Source: Thozetella sp. PMI_491 (lineage: Eukaryota; Ascomycota; Sordariomycetes; Chaetosphaeriales; Chaetosphaeriaceae). From it: a stretch of DNA of 64,000 nt. Shown here in pieces: positions 33,978 through 45,791 of this stretch. The position numbers and the translations under genes were made by a program. The stretch is from the NCBI GenBank assembly GCA_021432635.1, contig MU270019.1, positions 1,423,672-1,487,671 on the forward strand. Direction: 5' to 3'. The notes below the pieces were generated by a model. The model was not told the origin of the DNA. It saw only the letters and a list, made by a program, of their open reading frames with translations, and made no database searches. The stretch's first letter is position 1. Every line of letters begins with the position of its first letter.

Positions 33978-34394
33978 CTATGACTCCAGCACCGCTGGCT
34001 CTCCTTCCTCATCCTGCTCCAGGGCTTCCCTTTCGATCGCCTGGGTAGGGTCTCGCGTGAGATACCACCCGGCAAAGGCCCCGATGGCAACCCCAGACAA
34101 AATCGTGATGATTCCCACACGCAGCCAATTGCGATCCATGAGCCAAAACATGAGCCATCGAAGGGCCGGCGTGACCAAAGCTTTGCGCTCGGCTTCGAGG
34201 TCGGGACTAACGGTAACGAGCAGGGCGACCAGTGTGATGAGGATGAGAGAGAGCTGCAGCACCGTCAGGATTTGGATTGCGGCAAGCAGAATGGAGATGT
34301 TTTTGGACGTTCGCAGCACGCGGAAGCCGGCCGCGACCAGCGGCGTGACCTCGTCGAAGGCGGCATTGATTTGCTTTGAATAGGGTATTCCCAT
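33978..34394 (-). CDS. Small two-helix membrane protein
   Basis: This single-exon gene encodes 138 residues. Two hydrophobic segments are visible: ISILLAAIQILTVLQLSLILITLVALL written as one long hairpin-like stretch (residues about 33-62), and VGIITILSGVAIGAFAGWYL near residue 100. The N-terminus, MGIPYSKQINAAFDEVTPLV, has the feel of a conserved fungal small membrane protein, and the C-terminus is acidic. I recognise no function. It sits 211 bp downstream of the trypsin-like protease gene on the same strand, so the two are tandem. Confidence 0.7.
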   Translation of the reverse strand: MGIPYSKQINAAFDEVTPLVAAGFRVLRTSKNISILLAAIQILTVLQLSLILITLVALLVTVSPDLEAERKALVTPALRWLMFWLMDRNWLRVGIITILSGVAIGAFAGWYLTRDPTQAIEREALEQDEEGEPAVLES

Positions 34395-34605
34395 GTCTCT
34401 CTCTCGCTACGGCCTGCTGTCAGGCCAGAACAATTTTGCTGGTGTGTTCTAGGTTCGTAGAACCGCGGCTGGCGGTGGCGATTGTTCGATGTTTTCTCGG
34501 CCAAGATATCGCGTTGGATGACGTCGTGGCGGCTTGGGTAACCGTACCCGCCAATCACGAAACCAGAACAACCACACCTCTCTCCTCTCTAGTGGAAACC
34601 ACTAA

Positions 34606-35580
34606 TCAGAGCAAATTCTCATGCTCCTTAAGAAACTCCTTGATAGCCTCTAGCGGGACTCCCCTCCGCATCGCCGTCTGGTCGTCCCAGGACGAATGCA
34701 AGCCGACCAGCCGGCCGTCCTTCCTCCCCAGCAGCGGCGCGCCGCTATGACCCCAGTACGTCCAGCAGTCGTGCTGCAGCGCGCCAATCTCTGAGTTGTC
34801 CTGGAGGTCCTGGCCGGGGCTGTATCCGCGGAAAGTGCCTGTGCTCAGGTGTAGGACGTCGTAGTTCGTCTTGACGCCGGCCTCGGCGGCTTCTAGGTCC
34901 TCACTGCCCGGATGGCCGATGCAGACCAGCCTTGCATCGAGGGGTACCTGAGATTGGGCCGGTACAACATGAGGGAATCCGGCGGTACTGAGTAGCAGGT
35001 CGCCCGGTGCGGATACGGGCGCCGCTTGGGCGGAGACGATCCGGAGCAGCGCAAGATCCCGGCGATCGTCCCAGGCGGCATACTTGGCGGCGACTACGCG
35101 ACCCGATGTGAAGACGAGCCAGTGCAGCTTTCCGTGGTCTAGGTCGTCCGCTGTCTCTGCCACGCAGTGCGCGCATGTCAAGAGAATGCCCTTGGGCGAG
35201 ATGCAGACGGCGGTCCCAGCTTCTTCCTGTCCAAACACCAGAGTTGCTTCGATAGCGGCGGTATGTTTCTGGAAGTCCCTAGGGACGATAATATCATATT
35301 TTGAGAGGAGCTCACGCTTGCGAAGCAGAAGCTTGTGATCCTCGCGGCCGAGCTTGGTGTAAGAGGGACGAATAAGGTCCGGAATCGTTTCAACGGAGGT
35401 TCTGGGGCTTCTTAGCGCCGCGGCTTCCTCTGAGGGAGGCGGATAAAGTTGGTCATTTTCATCGGCTCCTGGAGTCGCGGTTTTCGTAGCATCTGCCTCT
35501 GCTCGTGCCTTATGCCTCGCCCATTGCCTGGTCCTTCGAGGAGATGCAGGTAGCTGGCCACGATCTCCGGGTTCCGACAT
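34606..35580 (-). CDS. Trypsin-like serine protease-domain protein
   Basis: This single-exon gene encodes 324 residues from the first ATG (MSEPGDRG). The frame is open upstream, but only with non-ATG starts. After a polar, disordered 100-residue leader comes a chymotrypsin-fold peptidase. The catalytic His is in TCAHCVA, the Asp in DRRDLALLRI, and the Ser in YWGHSGAPLL, with GLHSSWDD downstream. There is no signal peptide, so the protein is probably intracellular, unlike digestive trypsins. In fungi such stand-alone trypsin-like domains also occur in NLR-like architectures. Here the protein has no attached NACHT and no ankyrin repeats. The fold call is confident; the role is unknown. Confidence 0.87.
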   Translation of the reverse strand: MSEPGDRGQLPASPRRTRQWARHKARAEADATKTATPGADENDQLYPPPSEEAAALRSPRTSVETIPDLIRPSYTKLGREDHKLLLRKRELLSKYDIIVPRDFQKHTAAIEATLVFGQEEAGTAVCISPKGILLTCAHCVAETADDLDHGKLHWLVFTSGRVVAAKYAAWDDRRDLALLRIVSAQAAPVSAPGDLLLSTAGFPHVVPAQSQVPLDARLVCIGHPGSEDLEAAEAGVKTNYDVLHLSTGTFRGYSPGQDLQDNSEIGALQHDCWTYWGHSGAPLLGRKDGRLVGLHSSWDDQTAMRRGVPLEAIKEFLKEHENLL

Positions 35581-36514
35581 CGGCCCAGGACCTTGGCAAC
35601 GTTTGTAGGCCCAGTGTGGGAATTCCACTCACAGGGCTGAGAGTCCAGAATGCCGTCGATTGGGCACACCTAAATCCTATCGTCCAAGGAATCTTAGATA
35701 TCTAAGCCAGCTGCCTTCGTTCGTTACTTCAAGCGATCGGATATGGAAGCCCCACACTTGGTTTCGAGTCAGGTCGATTTAGGAAGCTGTCACGCCCCGG
35801 TCTAACTCTTGGCTTGATGGAGACAATAAAGCGCGGTAAACGAGCACGGGACCGGGAAACGTTTGCGACAAGCTGCGGACGACGTGGACCTCCAGAATCG
35901 TCCGGCTTGCGCTGATTCTTATGTGAAGCCTCGATGACTTCGTGTGACTCACCAAGGGTTCAGCCTGGACAGTTGTAGTGTTTGACCATACTGGCCCGGC
36001 TCAACGAAGGCCTTCTAGGATGCACCCAGTAGTGTGGAGAACGAAGCCAACCCTAAGTTCACGGAGTAGAGAGCAGCACCCAGTCCATGACGAGATTAGG
36101 TAGAAACCGAGCATGGGTCCACAATTTTGGTAGGCATCAGCCCCCAAATGCCCAATGAGAGGTGCTGTACTGTGCAAGGCAGGGGCCGCCCACGGTAAAC
36201 CGGCGGTGGGAAAAAGACGGGGAAAGTGGACTGAAGGAGAGTCGGCCGAGCTCCCAGAAGCAGGTGATGGGCCGCCGACTTGGTCGATAGCGCAGACCAG
36301 CCGCGGGCAAAGCCCTCATGCCACCCCTCTTGAGCCCCACCAGCAGGGTCCATCGCCCGAAGGAGATCCGATGTCCCCCGCCCCAGCCGACGCACCTTGA
36401 TCATCTGATAAGATTACGGTAGCCCCTGGGACGTGCCGCCAGGGCGGATCATCTCGAGTCGTGCAACGTCCGCCACTCCTCCTTCTCTTCACCTCTTCCG
36501 CATCCGCATCCAAA
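35581..36514. other. Intergenic, divergent promoters
   Basis: About 930 bp separate the protease (minus) from the ferric reductase (plus). I see no gene here; GC-rich frames at 36100-36400 have no recognisable product. Confidence 0.5.
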
Positions 36515-38882
36515 ATGCGCCCCTCGAGCCTCGTCCCGGCGGCCCTGCTCGCGTTCGCCGCGCAGCCACGGACGACGGCCGCTGCGCCCGACCCGCGCGG
36601 CGCGCCATGCTTCGAGGCCTGCCAGATGACCCTGCGCCCCATCTCCTTCACGGGCGCCGATGGCGGCGTGGCACGCCTCAAGTACTGCCGCAACCCGCTC
36701 GGCGTCGCGTCGCTCTACCTGTGCGCCCGCGCCTACTGCACGCCCGAGAACCGCATCGAGGGCCTGGACTTTGAGAACAAGACATGCCAGGCAAAATATA
36801 AGACGGCGCTCCCGCCATGGGACTTCATCGCCAACTACACCGACGAGGACGTGGCTCGGGTCTGGAAGTTTGAGAAGGAACAGTATGAGCCGGGGGCTAC
36901 GTTTGCAGAAGCCGCCATCCCATCAGAGCACCTTTTTATGCTAGCTTATGACACCCTCGTAAGTGCTCACGCCCCTTGTCGGCTACCGATCGCGGCGTGG
37001 GAGTGCATGCATCATTAACTCCGCATAGTGGTCCTGGTCATATGTATTTACAGGTCACATTCGATACGGGTATGCTACGCTCTCCTCCCACAGATGCTAG
37101 CGTTGTTGCTTAAATGTCGATAGCATTGCCATGTTTGTGTTCTGGGCCGTCGTTGTAGCCATCGGCCTCGGCGGTCGATTCGTCGAGGCCCTCAGCCAAC
37201 CAGTCGCCACGAAACGACGCGGCTGGCAGCAGATCCCGCTTGAGGAGCTCGAGGACGGACACGAGACGGCTAGCAAAGACACGAAGCGAGCGTTCCGCCT
37301 GACCGCCTGGCTGAGGCGGCATCTTATCGTGCCGGCCACGTTTGGATACCGTGCCGCGCAGCCTTTCGGCTGGTACACGGTGCCCCCGAGGGTCCAGACC
37401 TTAACCCTCTTCGCTTTCGTTGTCCTCAACGTCGTCTTGTGTGCGCAAAGATACCGCGTTTTCCCCGACAATCTTTACTTCCCCGAGGTTTACACGCAAG
37501 CATGGCGCTACCTCTCGGACCGCACGGGCATCATCTCGCTGGCCAACTTCCCCCTCATATGGCTCTTTGGCATGCGGAACAACTTTCTGATGTGGGTGAC
37601 GGGATGGGACTTCGGCACCTACAACAACTTCCATCGCTGGGTGGCGCGCGTTGCCACTCTCGAGGCGGTCGTACACTCCATCGGCTACACATTCCTCGTG
37701 TTCGATCGGGGCGGGTGGCCGCTGTTCATCAACTACTGGAAACAGACGTGGTGGACCACGGGCGAAATTGCGACCGTAGTGATGTGTGCGCTGATGCCGC
37801 TGTCGCTATACTGGATGCGGCGTCACGTGTACGAGCTGTTCTTGCTACTGCACATTGTGCTCTCAATCGTCCTCCTCCTCACTATGTGGGCCCACGTCAA
37901 TGTATTCGGGGAATACGGCTTGCTTACCCAGATCTGCGGCGGCATCTGGCTCCTCGACCGCGTGCTTAGGATGCTGCGGACGCTGGCTTTCAACCGGTGG
38001 TTCTGGACGACGCGGGCCCAGGCGATGTATGACCCTACTTCTAACATGATCCGACTCTCTATTCCATGCGGGAAGAGCCTCTACCGGCCGAGGCCCGGCA
38101 CCTTCTACTATATTCACCTCCTAAACGATGGCCGCTTCTGGGAAAGTCACCCATTTACTATGGCCAAGTTGGAGGAAACGAAGGCGTTCGACGCCGTCGT
38201 CCCCCAGGATACAGACAGCCTGGTAGCTGGCGATGAGCTGTCATCTCTAACACCCCGGACTGACCCCTCAGGTGGCCGTTCGGAGCTGGCTATGACGTTC
38301 CTGATCCGTCCCTACGATAGCTTCACAAAGCGCTTGCGAGATGCGGCACATCGCGCGTATCCGCAACCGACTTACCTACCCATGATCGCGGAAGGGCCGT
38401 ATGGACGCACCCACTCCTTCCACCATTTCGACCACATCTTGTTTGTGGTCGGAGGAAGCGGTATTGTGGTTCCTCTGGTCTATATCGAGTCCCTCCTCAA
38501 GCCCACGGCAGCCACCAAGGTCGTGAGCATCGTTTGGGCGGTCCGGGAGCCAAGTCTGGCCACGTCAGTCCTGCTCGAAGATTTCGCCCCCTACCAGGAT
38601 GCATTCGCGAGCGGAAAGTTGAACATAGATGTATATGTCACGCGGGCGGAAGCAGCGCGAGAACTGCATGATGTGCCGAAAGAGGCACGTATACTACACG
38701 GCCGGCCGGATGTGCCGTCCGAAGTAGAGGATGCTGTCCGCGAATACGGCAGGCAAGGAGATTTGGCCGTCGTTGCCTGCGGCCCGGCAAGGATGAATGA
38801 CGACGCACGCAAGGCTGTCGTGGACTGCCTAGGGAATGGGAAATTTAGCATAGAGTACTTTGAAGAAAGCTTTAACTGGTGA
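36515..38882 (+). CDS. Ferric reductase transmembrane component (FRE family)
   Basis: Three exons (36515-36958, 37029-37069, 37124-38882) encode 747 residues. The start chosen (CAAAATG) yields a signal peptide (LVPAALLAFAAQPRTTAAA); an in-frame ATG-like start at 36461 is possible. A cysteine-containing extracellular domain precedes the helices. The 41-nt middle exon supplies the helix-entry segment that ends HIRYG and joins IAMFVFWAVVVAIG. Haem-ligand histidines are seen in NNFHRWVARV, EAVVHSIGY, RRHVYELFLLLHI and WAHV. The FAD-binding HPFTMA follows, then NADPH-binding GPYG and VGGSGIVVP. The enzyme reduces extracellular ferric or cupric ions for uptake. Iron starvation is the usual regulator in this family, but I did not test for GATA sites. 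Confidence 0.92.
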
Positions 38883-39466
38883 CGGGAGATCGTCGCCATG
38901 GATACACAAACGGCGTTGGAGCATATGCATATACATAGAAAGCGCGCATTTAGATCGGCATATATACGATACAATACATGACTCGATTGTCAGCAGCCAG
39001 CCTCCGCCACCAGCCAGCTGGCATTAGTTTGGGAGAGGTCAATCTTTCCATCCACAACCAACTGGGGCCGTATGATATAGTTTCGGCTCGACGACCACAC
39101 ACAAGGTGTCGCCAACAGGGATTTGAGTCGGTCAATCGAGAGGAGAAGTGAGGACTCCAGCGTGCCAATACGACTAGCAGGTCGGAGATCTCACATTTCC
39201 CGAATCTTGGCAGCGCGAGTTAGTATCCTAGAGATCCCACAGGCGCCAAGGCCGTATTAGCTCGACCCTTATGTCTTGGGGGTGGAGCCGCTGCCCAAAT
39301 TGCAACCCGTAGCGCTGGCGCCCGCCGACTAACCTCGAAGCATGGGTCCTCGGCGCTGATGACGGGGCGATGGCAAATCTGCATATAGTCCCCGAGGCCG
39401 CCGACGCCATCTCCTCAGGCCCGCCAGAGAAACGTTCACTCTCCATTCTCTGTGATATTCGCGACA
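38883..39466. other. Intergenic
   Basis: About 580 bp between tandem genes (ferric reductase and CDF transporter). It contains the CDF promoter. No other feature is visible. Confidence 0.5.
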
Positions 39467-40792
39467 ATGGGCAGCAACGGCGACGCCATGGACACGGCCA
39501 CCGTAACGGCCACCGAGACGAGCGACACGGCGGCGCCGTCTGCCGCTTCCGAGAACAGCGCTAGCCTCCACCACCGCGCGACCGTCTCGACGCGGCCGGG
39601 GTCCGACGTCGAGTCGCAGCACGACGTCCATGACCCCTTCGGGCTGGCCGCGCACATCAAGGAAGAGTCCGACATTATCCAGGCGAACACGTCACGCAAG
39701 CGACGTCTGGGCAAGAAGGATGAGCTCCGCAAGTTCTACGACGACCAGAACCAGAGTATCCGCACGATGCTCAAGTCAGTCGACGAGCATGAGCAGGAGT
39801 CCAAGGATACGTTCGGCAAGTTCCACATGATGTACTCGATTTGTGTGAAGGGTAGCCTGGTTGCCAACATCTTCCTGTCCGGCCTCCAGCTCTATGGCGC
39901 TGTATCTTCTGGTTCGCTCTCGCTCTTCACCACAATGGTGGATTCGGTCTTCGATCCCATGTCAGGCATCATGCTTTACATGTCCCACCGCGCCGTCGAG
40001 AAGGTCGACCCGCGCAAGTACCCGTCCGGCAGGGCGCGCATCTCCACCGTCGGCAACATCGTCTTCTCCTTCATCATGTTCTCCGTCTCGCTAGTCCTGA
40101 TCGTCATGTCCATCCGGGACCTGATCCAGGGCTCCGATGAGGAGACCAAGAAATTCAACCTACCGTCCGTCATCGCCGTGGCCGTCGCCTTCGCCACCAA
40201 GCTCTGCCTCTTTTTCCTCTGCTGGACCGTCAAGGACGTGTACTCGCAGGTAGAGATCTTGTGGCAAGATCACCGCAACGACCTGTTTATCAACGGCTTC
40301 GGTATCCTCACCTCGATCGGCGGCAGCAAGCTTCGATGGTGGATCGACCCCATGGGCGCTATTATCCTGTCCGTGCTCATTGCCGGGCTCTGGGTGCACA
40401 CAGCCTACGAAGAATTCATGCTCCTCATCGGCGTCAGTGCTGATCGGGAGGTCCTGCAGCTTATCACGTACACCGGTAAGTCCCAGAACCCCCCGCAGCC
40501 CGGGGTCCTGGCATGGGGCTAACGAGCGAGTATAGCTATGACACACTCCCCACTCATCCAGCAGATTGACACAGTCCGGGCATACCACAGCGGCCCCCGC
40601 CTAGTTGCCGAGGTCGACATCGTCATGGATAGGAACGAACGCTTGGAGATTGCTCACGATGTGGCCGAGTCTCTCCAGATCCAACTCGAGAAGCTACCCG
40701 CCATCGAGCGAGCCTTCGTCCACATCGACTATGAGACCAGCCACAAACCGGTTCGTACCTACCCAATCGGGAAACTGTCGCAGGCATATTGA
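39467..40792 (+). CDS. Cation diffusion facilitator, Mn-type signature
   Basis: Two exons (39467-40475, 40536-40792) encode 421 residues from the ATG in a GACAATGGG context; the frame is open further upstream only with a GTG. The N-terminal 120 residues are polar. The transmembrane core contains SGSLSLFTTMVDSVFDPMSG and, later, WQDHRNDLFINGFGI. The paired metal-site aspartates are DSVFD in helix 2 and DHRND in helix 5, both DxxxD, which is the pattern associated with manganese-transporting CDF members rather than the HxxxD of zinc types. The C-terminal cytosolic domain (EVDIVMDRNERLEIAHDVAE) is the usual ferredoxin-like metal-binding fold. The phase-1 intron has a CTAAC branch site. It probably exports divalent metal from the cytosol. 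Confidence 0.9.
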
Positions 40793-42954
40793 TCTAACTT
40801 CTCATCACTATCAAAAGGAACACACTTTCAAAAAACTTCTTTAGGTTGCGCATTGCACGCCCGAGAGAATATGATAGCATTTTAGACACGGTCATTTCTA
40901 TGTGCTGCGATACTTCTCTAGCGAGGCTACGTGTATTAGATTTGTTGAACGGACCTACTTCCTAATATGGAAAGACCAGCTGACCTAGGTCAAAGCACAT
41001 GGTCTTTACTGGATATTTACTAGTATGGATATTTACAGGCTTTTTAGTTGCCACTGCCCTGATACGGCCCTGTATTTAGATTTAGGATGACGAACGGCTT
41101 CCCCGAGAGGCGACGAGATCCAGCTGCCGTACGAGGATAAATAGCAGGCCAGCCAGCCAGCTTCCAGAGCAGCTGGTCAAGCAAGCATCTCTCTCTCAAT
41201 CACTCGTTTACTAGCCAATATAGCTAAATACAAGCCTACGCTTTCAACCATGCCTTCGTCGGTCCCATACTAGCTCATAAGATTCGATCGAATATGGGTA
41301 AGGATTTGAGGTTTAGATAAAGGGTATAAAAGTTAGGAGACATCTCACCAATCAAGATGGCGATAAAATCGAATAGGCCACCAAACACCGCTAGAGGAAG
41401 TACCTCTAGCGACCTTCACCCACCCAAACGCCCAACTAGAACGCCCAACTAGACTGGCTACTACCTCTGAACAACTCCTTCTCAACCCAAATGCCAGCTC
41501 CTGCAGGTTACGATTGTCTTTCTAAGTTGCCGCCTACGCGATTGAATCTTGGCTAAAACTCTTAGCGTTGACTTGTTTCCGCCCTTGTGTGGACATCCGA
41601 GTCGAGTAGGTAGTAAGTCTTGGTTCCGACGAGTAGTTCACGCTGAGGCTCTGCCACGTAAACCGAGACTAGAATCCTCAGCCGTCGTTGCTCTAGCCCT
41701 TCCAACTACCACGCACCAATTCCCTGGCGTACCATACTTATATCACTCTCCTTAGTAGAACTTTCCAGGGAGCATTCTCTTAGGGGCAGAACCGGCTACC
41801 ATAGTTCACATACTTAAGAAGCATAGCCTAATCTCGGCTACTAGGCTAGCTACTATGAGTTTATCCTTCCGGTCAGAGCGTAGCCTAGCATTCTCTAAGG
41901 CAAAAACCTCCGTGCTGATGCCTCAAGCACGCCAAGATGTCAACGGGAGCGCGAAATCGCCTCAAGCACTGAAGCGTGACGGAGCACAGGCCACCCAATC
42001 AGCTGTTCACGCGAAAGTTTCGCGGAAGAGAATAAGTGGAGCAGACTACGAAGCCGCAGGCACCACTGCGAGTCGTGTTTACATAAAATAGGCTGCTTGC
42101 TACTCTAAAGAGTCTTTATTGTGTAACGCTAGCACGCACTCTGTAACTACACTCACTGATGTACACCCCGCACTGCTGTCTCTTTAATTTTTGTTACTCG
42201 ATTTGCCCCCTATTCTTAAGGCCGCTATTTCGACCTGAGCTTATCGCTCAATCGCCCTAGACTAGACCACATCCAGTAACTACAGCGGTTGGCCTAGCGG
42301 GCACCGCCATGTCAGCCACAGCTAATTTAAGCTGGCGCTGACATCGCTAGCCCCTAGCCAGTTTGTCAGTAAGCCAGCCAGTCGGTCAACAACGAGGATC
42401 ACGAAGTAAACAAAGCAAATGCTCTTTAGTCAAAAAAAAAAAAATAGTGTTTTATAGCTAAAACTAGGTAACCCCCACCCCCCACCCCCCCTTCTTTTTT
42501 TTTTTTTGGCCAACTCGGCCAGGCGACCGTTGCTGCGATGGCAACGGGGCCGCCACCGAAGTTACTGCCTTGGTCGCCGCCGCCGGTGTATGGTAAATGA
42601 GGCTATTCACAGTGTCTAGGTAGCTTGAGGCGATTTAGCGATAAGGTCAAGGCGAAATAGCGGCCTCGCCCTATTCTAGCCTGCAGCTCGCCTTCCCTGC
42701 ACGCGGTGGGCCAAAAACGCGACATTCTTCTCCTAATTAATAATTTCGCAGTCCCTGTGTAACTTTTTTTTACCCACGGGTGGCCTGCTGCAGAAGTGCC
42801 GCGCTGCATCCTAGTAGGCCAAGGTTGGCCGCCAATCGAGAATGCGTGGAAGTATCCTAAGGGTGTGGTCAAGACCAGGATGTGCCTTTACCCCAAGGAT
42901 CTCGTGGAAGCTTGTCAAGACGAATGCGGAAAGTTAGAGCAAAGGACCATCAAC

Positions 42955-43175
42955 ACTGGCAAGCGGGTGACAAAATTAGATGGACTACAAAACAGACCCT
43001 CCCAAATCCCATGTAGTAGATATGCTTCTATAGAGTCGATAGTATTATTTATCATTCTTGGCACCCTCTGATCGTGCTGTTCTGGCTGGTTGATTTCCTG
43101 TACGGTGGATACAAGGAATTGGGTGGACAAACCCCGATTTTGCAGTCCCTCTAATTTTGTCACCCGCTTGACTGG
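42955..43175. mobile_element. MITE-like inverted-repeat element with 5-bp duplication
   Basis: The element spans 42960-43170 (211 bp). Its ends are near-perfect inverted repeats: the left begins CAAGCGGGTGACAAAATTAG and the right is its reverse complement, with only two mismatches over about 32 bp. The flanking ACTGG occurs immediately left (42955-42959) and right (43171-43175), consistent with a target-site duplication. There is no coding capacity, so it would depend on a transposase elsewhere. I do not recognise the superfamily; a 5-bp duplication does not fit Tc1/Fot1 (TA). Confidence 0.8.
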
Positions 43176-43282
43176 GTTGATAGTATTCCCCAGCGATTAA
43201 ACGATATCATCGAGCTCAAGGGGGAAATGAGTGGGTGGTAGATGTATTTACTGTAGAATCTATGAAAGTATGGTGGCAAACG

Positions 43283-43307
43283 GCCCTCTAAATTTGTCCC
43301 CCGCTTG
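43283..43307. repeat. Second copy of the element's right terminal repeat
   Basis: These 25 bp match the right terminal repeat of the element at 42960-43170 at 22 positions, in the same orientation, 137 bp further on. I found no matching left end, so it is a solo or truncated terminal repeat. Confidence 0.6.
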
Positions 43308-45791
43308 CAAGCCTAGCTTGTCCCCTCGCAGCCAGGCGGGAGAGCTCCCTCTCTGCCCCTACAGATCAACACGAGCAGTCTCGGTGTGTATAGATGAGGT
43401 TAAAGGCATTGCGCTGGCCCTTGGTCATTAGGGTCGTAGGCAGACATGATCCGGCTGTATTCTGGTACAGCCTACGAGGTGCAGAGGTTACGAACCTCGA
43501 ACCCTCCATCCACCGAAGCAATGACAGCGTGTTCTGGGAGATGGCGCGAGACAAGGGAGTGACTCAATAATTCTACTTCAAGGAGTGAGGTGGAGTTTGG
43601 AAGCGTACAATTCACCGCGTGTACGATTGTTAGCTTGGTACAGTACAACATGGACACGCCTTGCAGTCTTCACCGGTCGCTACGAAGTCGCCATGAAGTT
43701 AACCACCACACACCCTTGTTCTATGATAGCCTTGCCAAAGAATGTACACACTCATCCACGCACGCACGCGCGCGCACGCATGCACACCCACAAAAAGAAA
43801 GGAACCTACAGGGTGGTGGTTTCGGGGTCGGTCTGTCGCATGCCTCCTTAAATCCCACTGGGCTTATGTCTTGACTCTGGGACACATGCTAGCCTAAAAG
43901 CCACCCTATCAACCGCGGTTCGAGCCCCCCACGCGGGTCATGTCGAGAGCCCTGCAACGCGCAAAGTGTCGCCCTGGCGGTGGGGTTGCACGTTAGCACC
44001 AGTCGTCCAGAGCATTTGCTATGAGCACACACCTGTGATAGGGACCGTCAGACTGGTAAAAAATTCTCCCAGCTTGTGCGAGGGCCCGTCGGAACCTGGC
44101 TGGTCCTCGTTCATGTCTTATTACTTGGCTTTGGTATCAGTAAGCATCCTTACATTTAGGAAGTGATGAATGCTAGGCAGTGGGTGAGACACGACGGCAC
44201 GGCCGCCATTTCCACCCACCACGCTGTAGATCGTAAGGGTGCGCCTTCGCTTTCCATACATGCTGGCGTCATGCCAAATCTACGCCAAATCTACGCCGTC
44301 AGCATCCAGACGACAGTACCAGCCAAGCCCCGTTGGTCCTCCTCCACAAAATCGCTCCTCTTACAGGAGCCTCGCCTTCTTTCTTACCTCGGTCAGCCTT
44401 CAATGTCTCCTCGTTCTAAAGGGAAAGAGGCGGCCAAGAGGGGGGAGGGGGGGAGGGAGAGGGAGGGTTAAAAATTTAGGCACCCCGAATTGCTTTGCTG
44501 CGTACAGTGTTAGATCGGTGTTCCGGCCGATTGCCGTGTGATGCTATTTAAGCCCAACCCAGGGGTCTGTCCTGGAGGGCTTGGTGGCTCGTGATCTGCA
44601 AAGCACCCCCTAAAGAGTGTCATCACCAATGCCTTTCTCGTGCCCAATGGCTCCCGAAGCAGAGGTGCATTATAGCTGGCGAATACTTTGTCACCTCACT
44701 GTACGATAGATCTGCTAATTAGGGACCTGCTCAACCTCAGCAAAAACTTACTCCTATTGCGTAGAAAGAGCTGGTACCTGGTAGTTCAATCAGCTACCCA
44801 CGCATCAGACTTTACAGTGCCGGCGATTCTTTTGCTACATCAAGTCCGCCCATGGCCGTGAGAAGATTAAACTTTTGGCGTCGTCGTACTATGTTGTAGC
44901 AGAAATCATCCACGTAGGCAGCAGACAGGCTACCTGCGGATCTTCAAATTCCTTCCAGGGCCTTGCCATTGTTCATTATGGCCATCACGGCACAGACTAC
45001 CGGGGTACGGGCATCATAAGTTCAATTCGCATGCTATTGGTGAACGTGGCATGTACCTCGTTTTGTAGGCGTCATTGGGTGAAAATGGTTCGACACGTGT
45101 GGGGGGGAGAGCCCACGGAAGAAAAGGAGCCCGCGGAAGAAGGCGAGAAAGGGAGGAGGGGGGGGTGGCGGGAGTTGGATGGGGAGGTCCACCAGAGAGG
45201 GTCGAACCCACCCCCCGAAAATATAATTCCTTCGAGTTCCTGGCTGCTCATGTCTGCACGCGCACTATTGCTCTTTTCTATCCTTGCACTTTCCACTCCA
45301 GATTTTTCTCGCCTCTGCGAGGTACGCCATAATTTCAAACACATACAGGACCAGACCCTACAAATACCTTCCATATTAACATATTTTATCGACATTTGAA
45401 ACGAAATAGCCTGCTTGTCAAGCAGACGTGGCTGGAGTCACCGAACGTGACAGAAGAGACACCACGGTAATGATGCAAATCCAGCCTCCGAAACTTCAGC
45501 TGATGTATTGGAATGACCAGGAAATGTGCGGCTATCGCAATGCAGTTGGCGGCCGGTTCGAGAAACGAGTGGCGGCCTACACGTACATCGCAACGATTAC
45601 GACGACGAGCCCGATCGAGACTAAATACCGAATCCCCTGAGAGAACAACGGGTCGAGTACATTTACGGTTTTCTTCTGCCGAGTGGCCTCTGGGATGGGT
45701 CGACTATATCTTGTCAACGAAAAGGACGCCGACAGTATCCCTAGGCCCATCCAGCCCTTTAGGTCGTAACTAAACTCGACACCTGCCGAAG

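Larger units (their letters stand above)
40793..45791. other. Gene-poor stretch with repeats
   Basis: About 5 kb without a supportable gene. It holds a tandem 13-mer (41428-41453), an A13 run (42432-42444), a C-rich/T-rich tract (about 42470-42508), a MITE-like element (42960-43170), a related terminal-repeat fragment (43283-43307), a CACG-rich microsatellite (about 43757-43785) and G-rich tracts (44438-44467, 45098-45187). Small open frames here have no recognisable product. Confidence 0.6.

Noticed and set aside
41855-42091. 78-codon plus-strand frame in the repeat-rich region
   Set aside because: No family resemblance, no Kozak-like context and no flanking exons.
43463-43500. tRNA-like TTCGA boxes here and near 43919
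   Set aside because: I could not fold acceptor, D and anticodon arms at usual spacing around either box.
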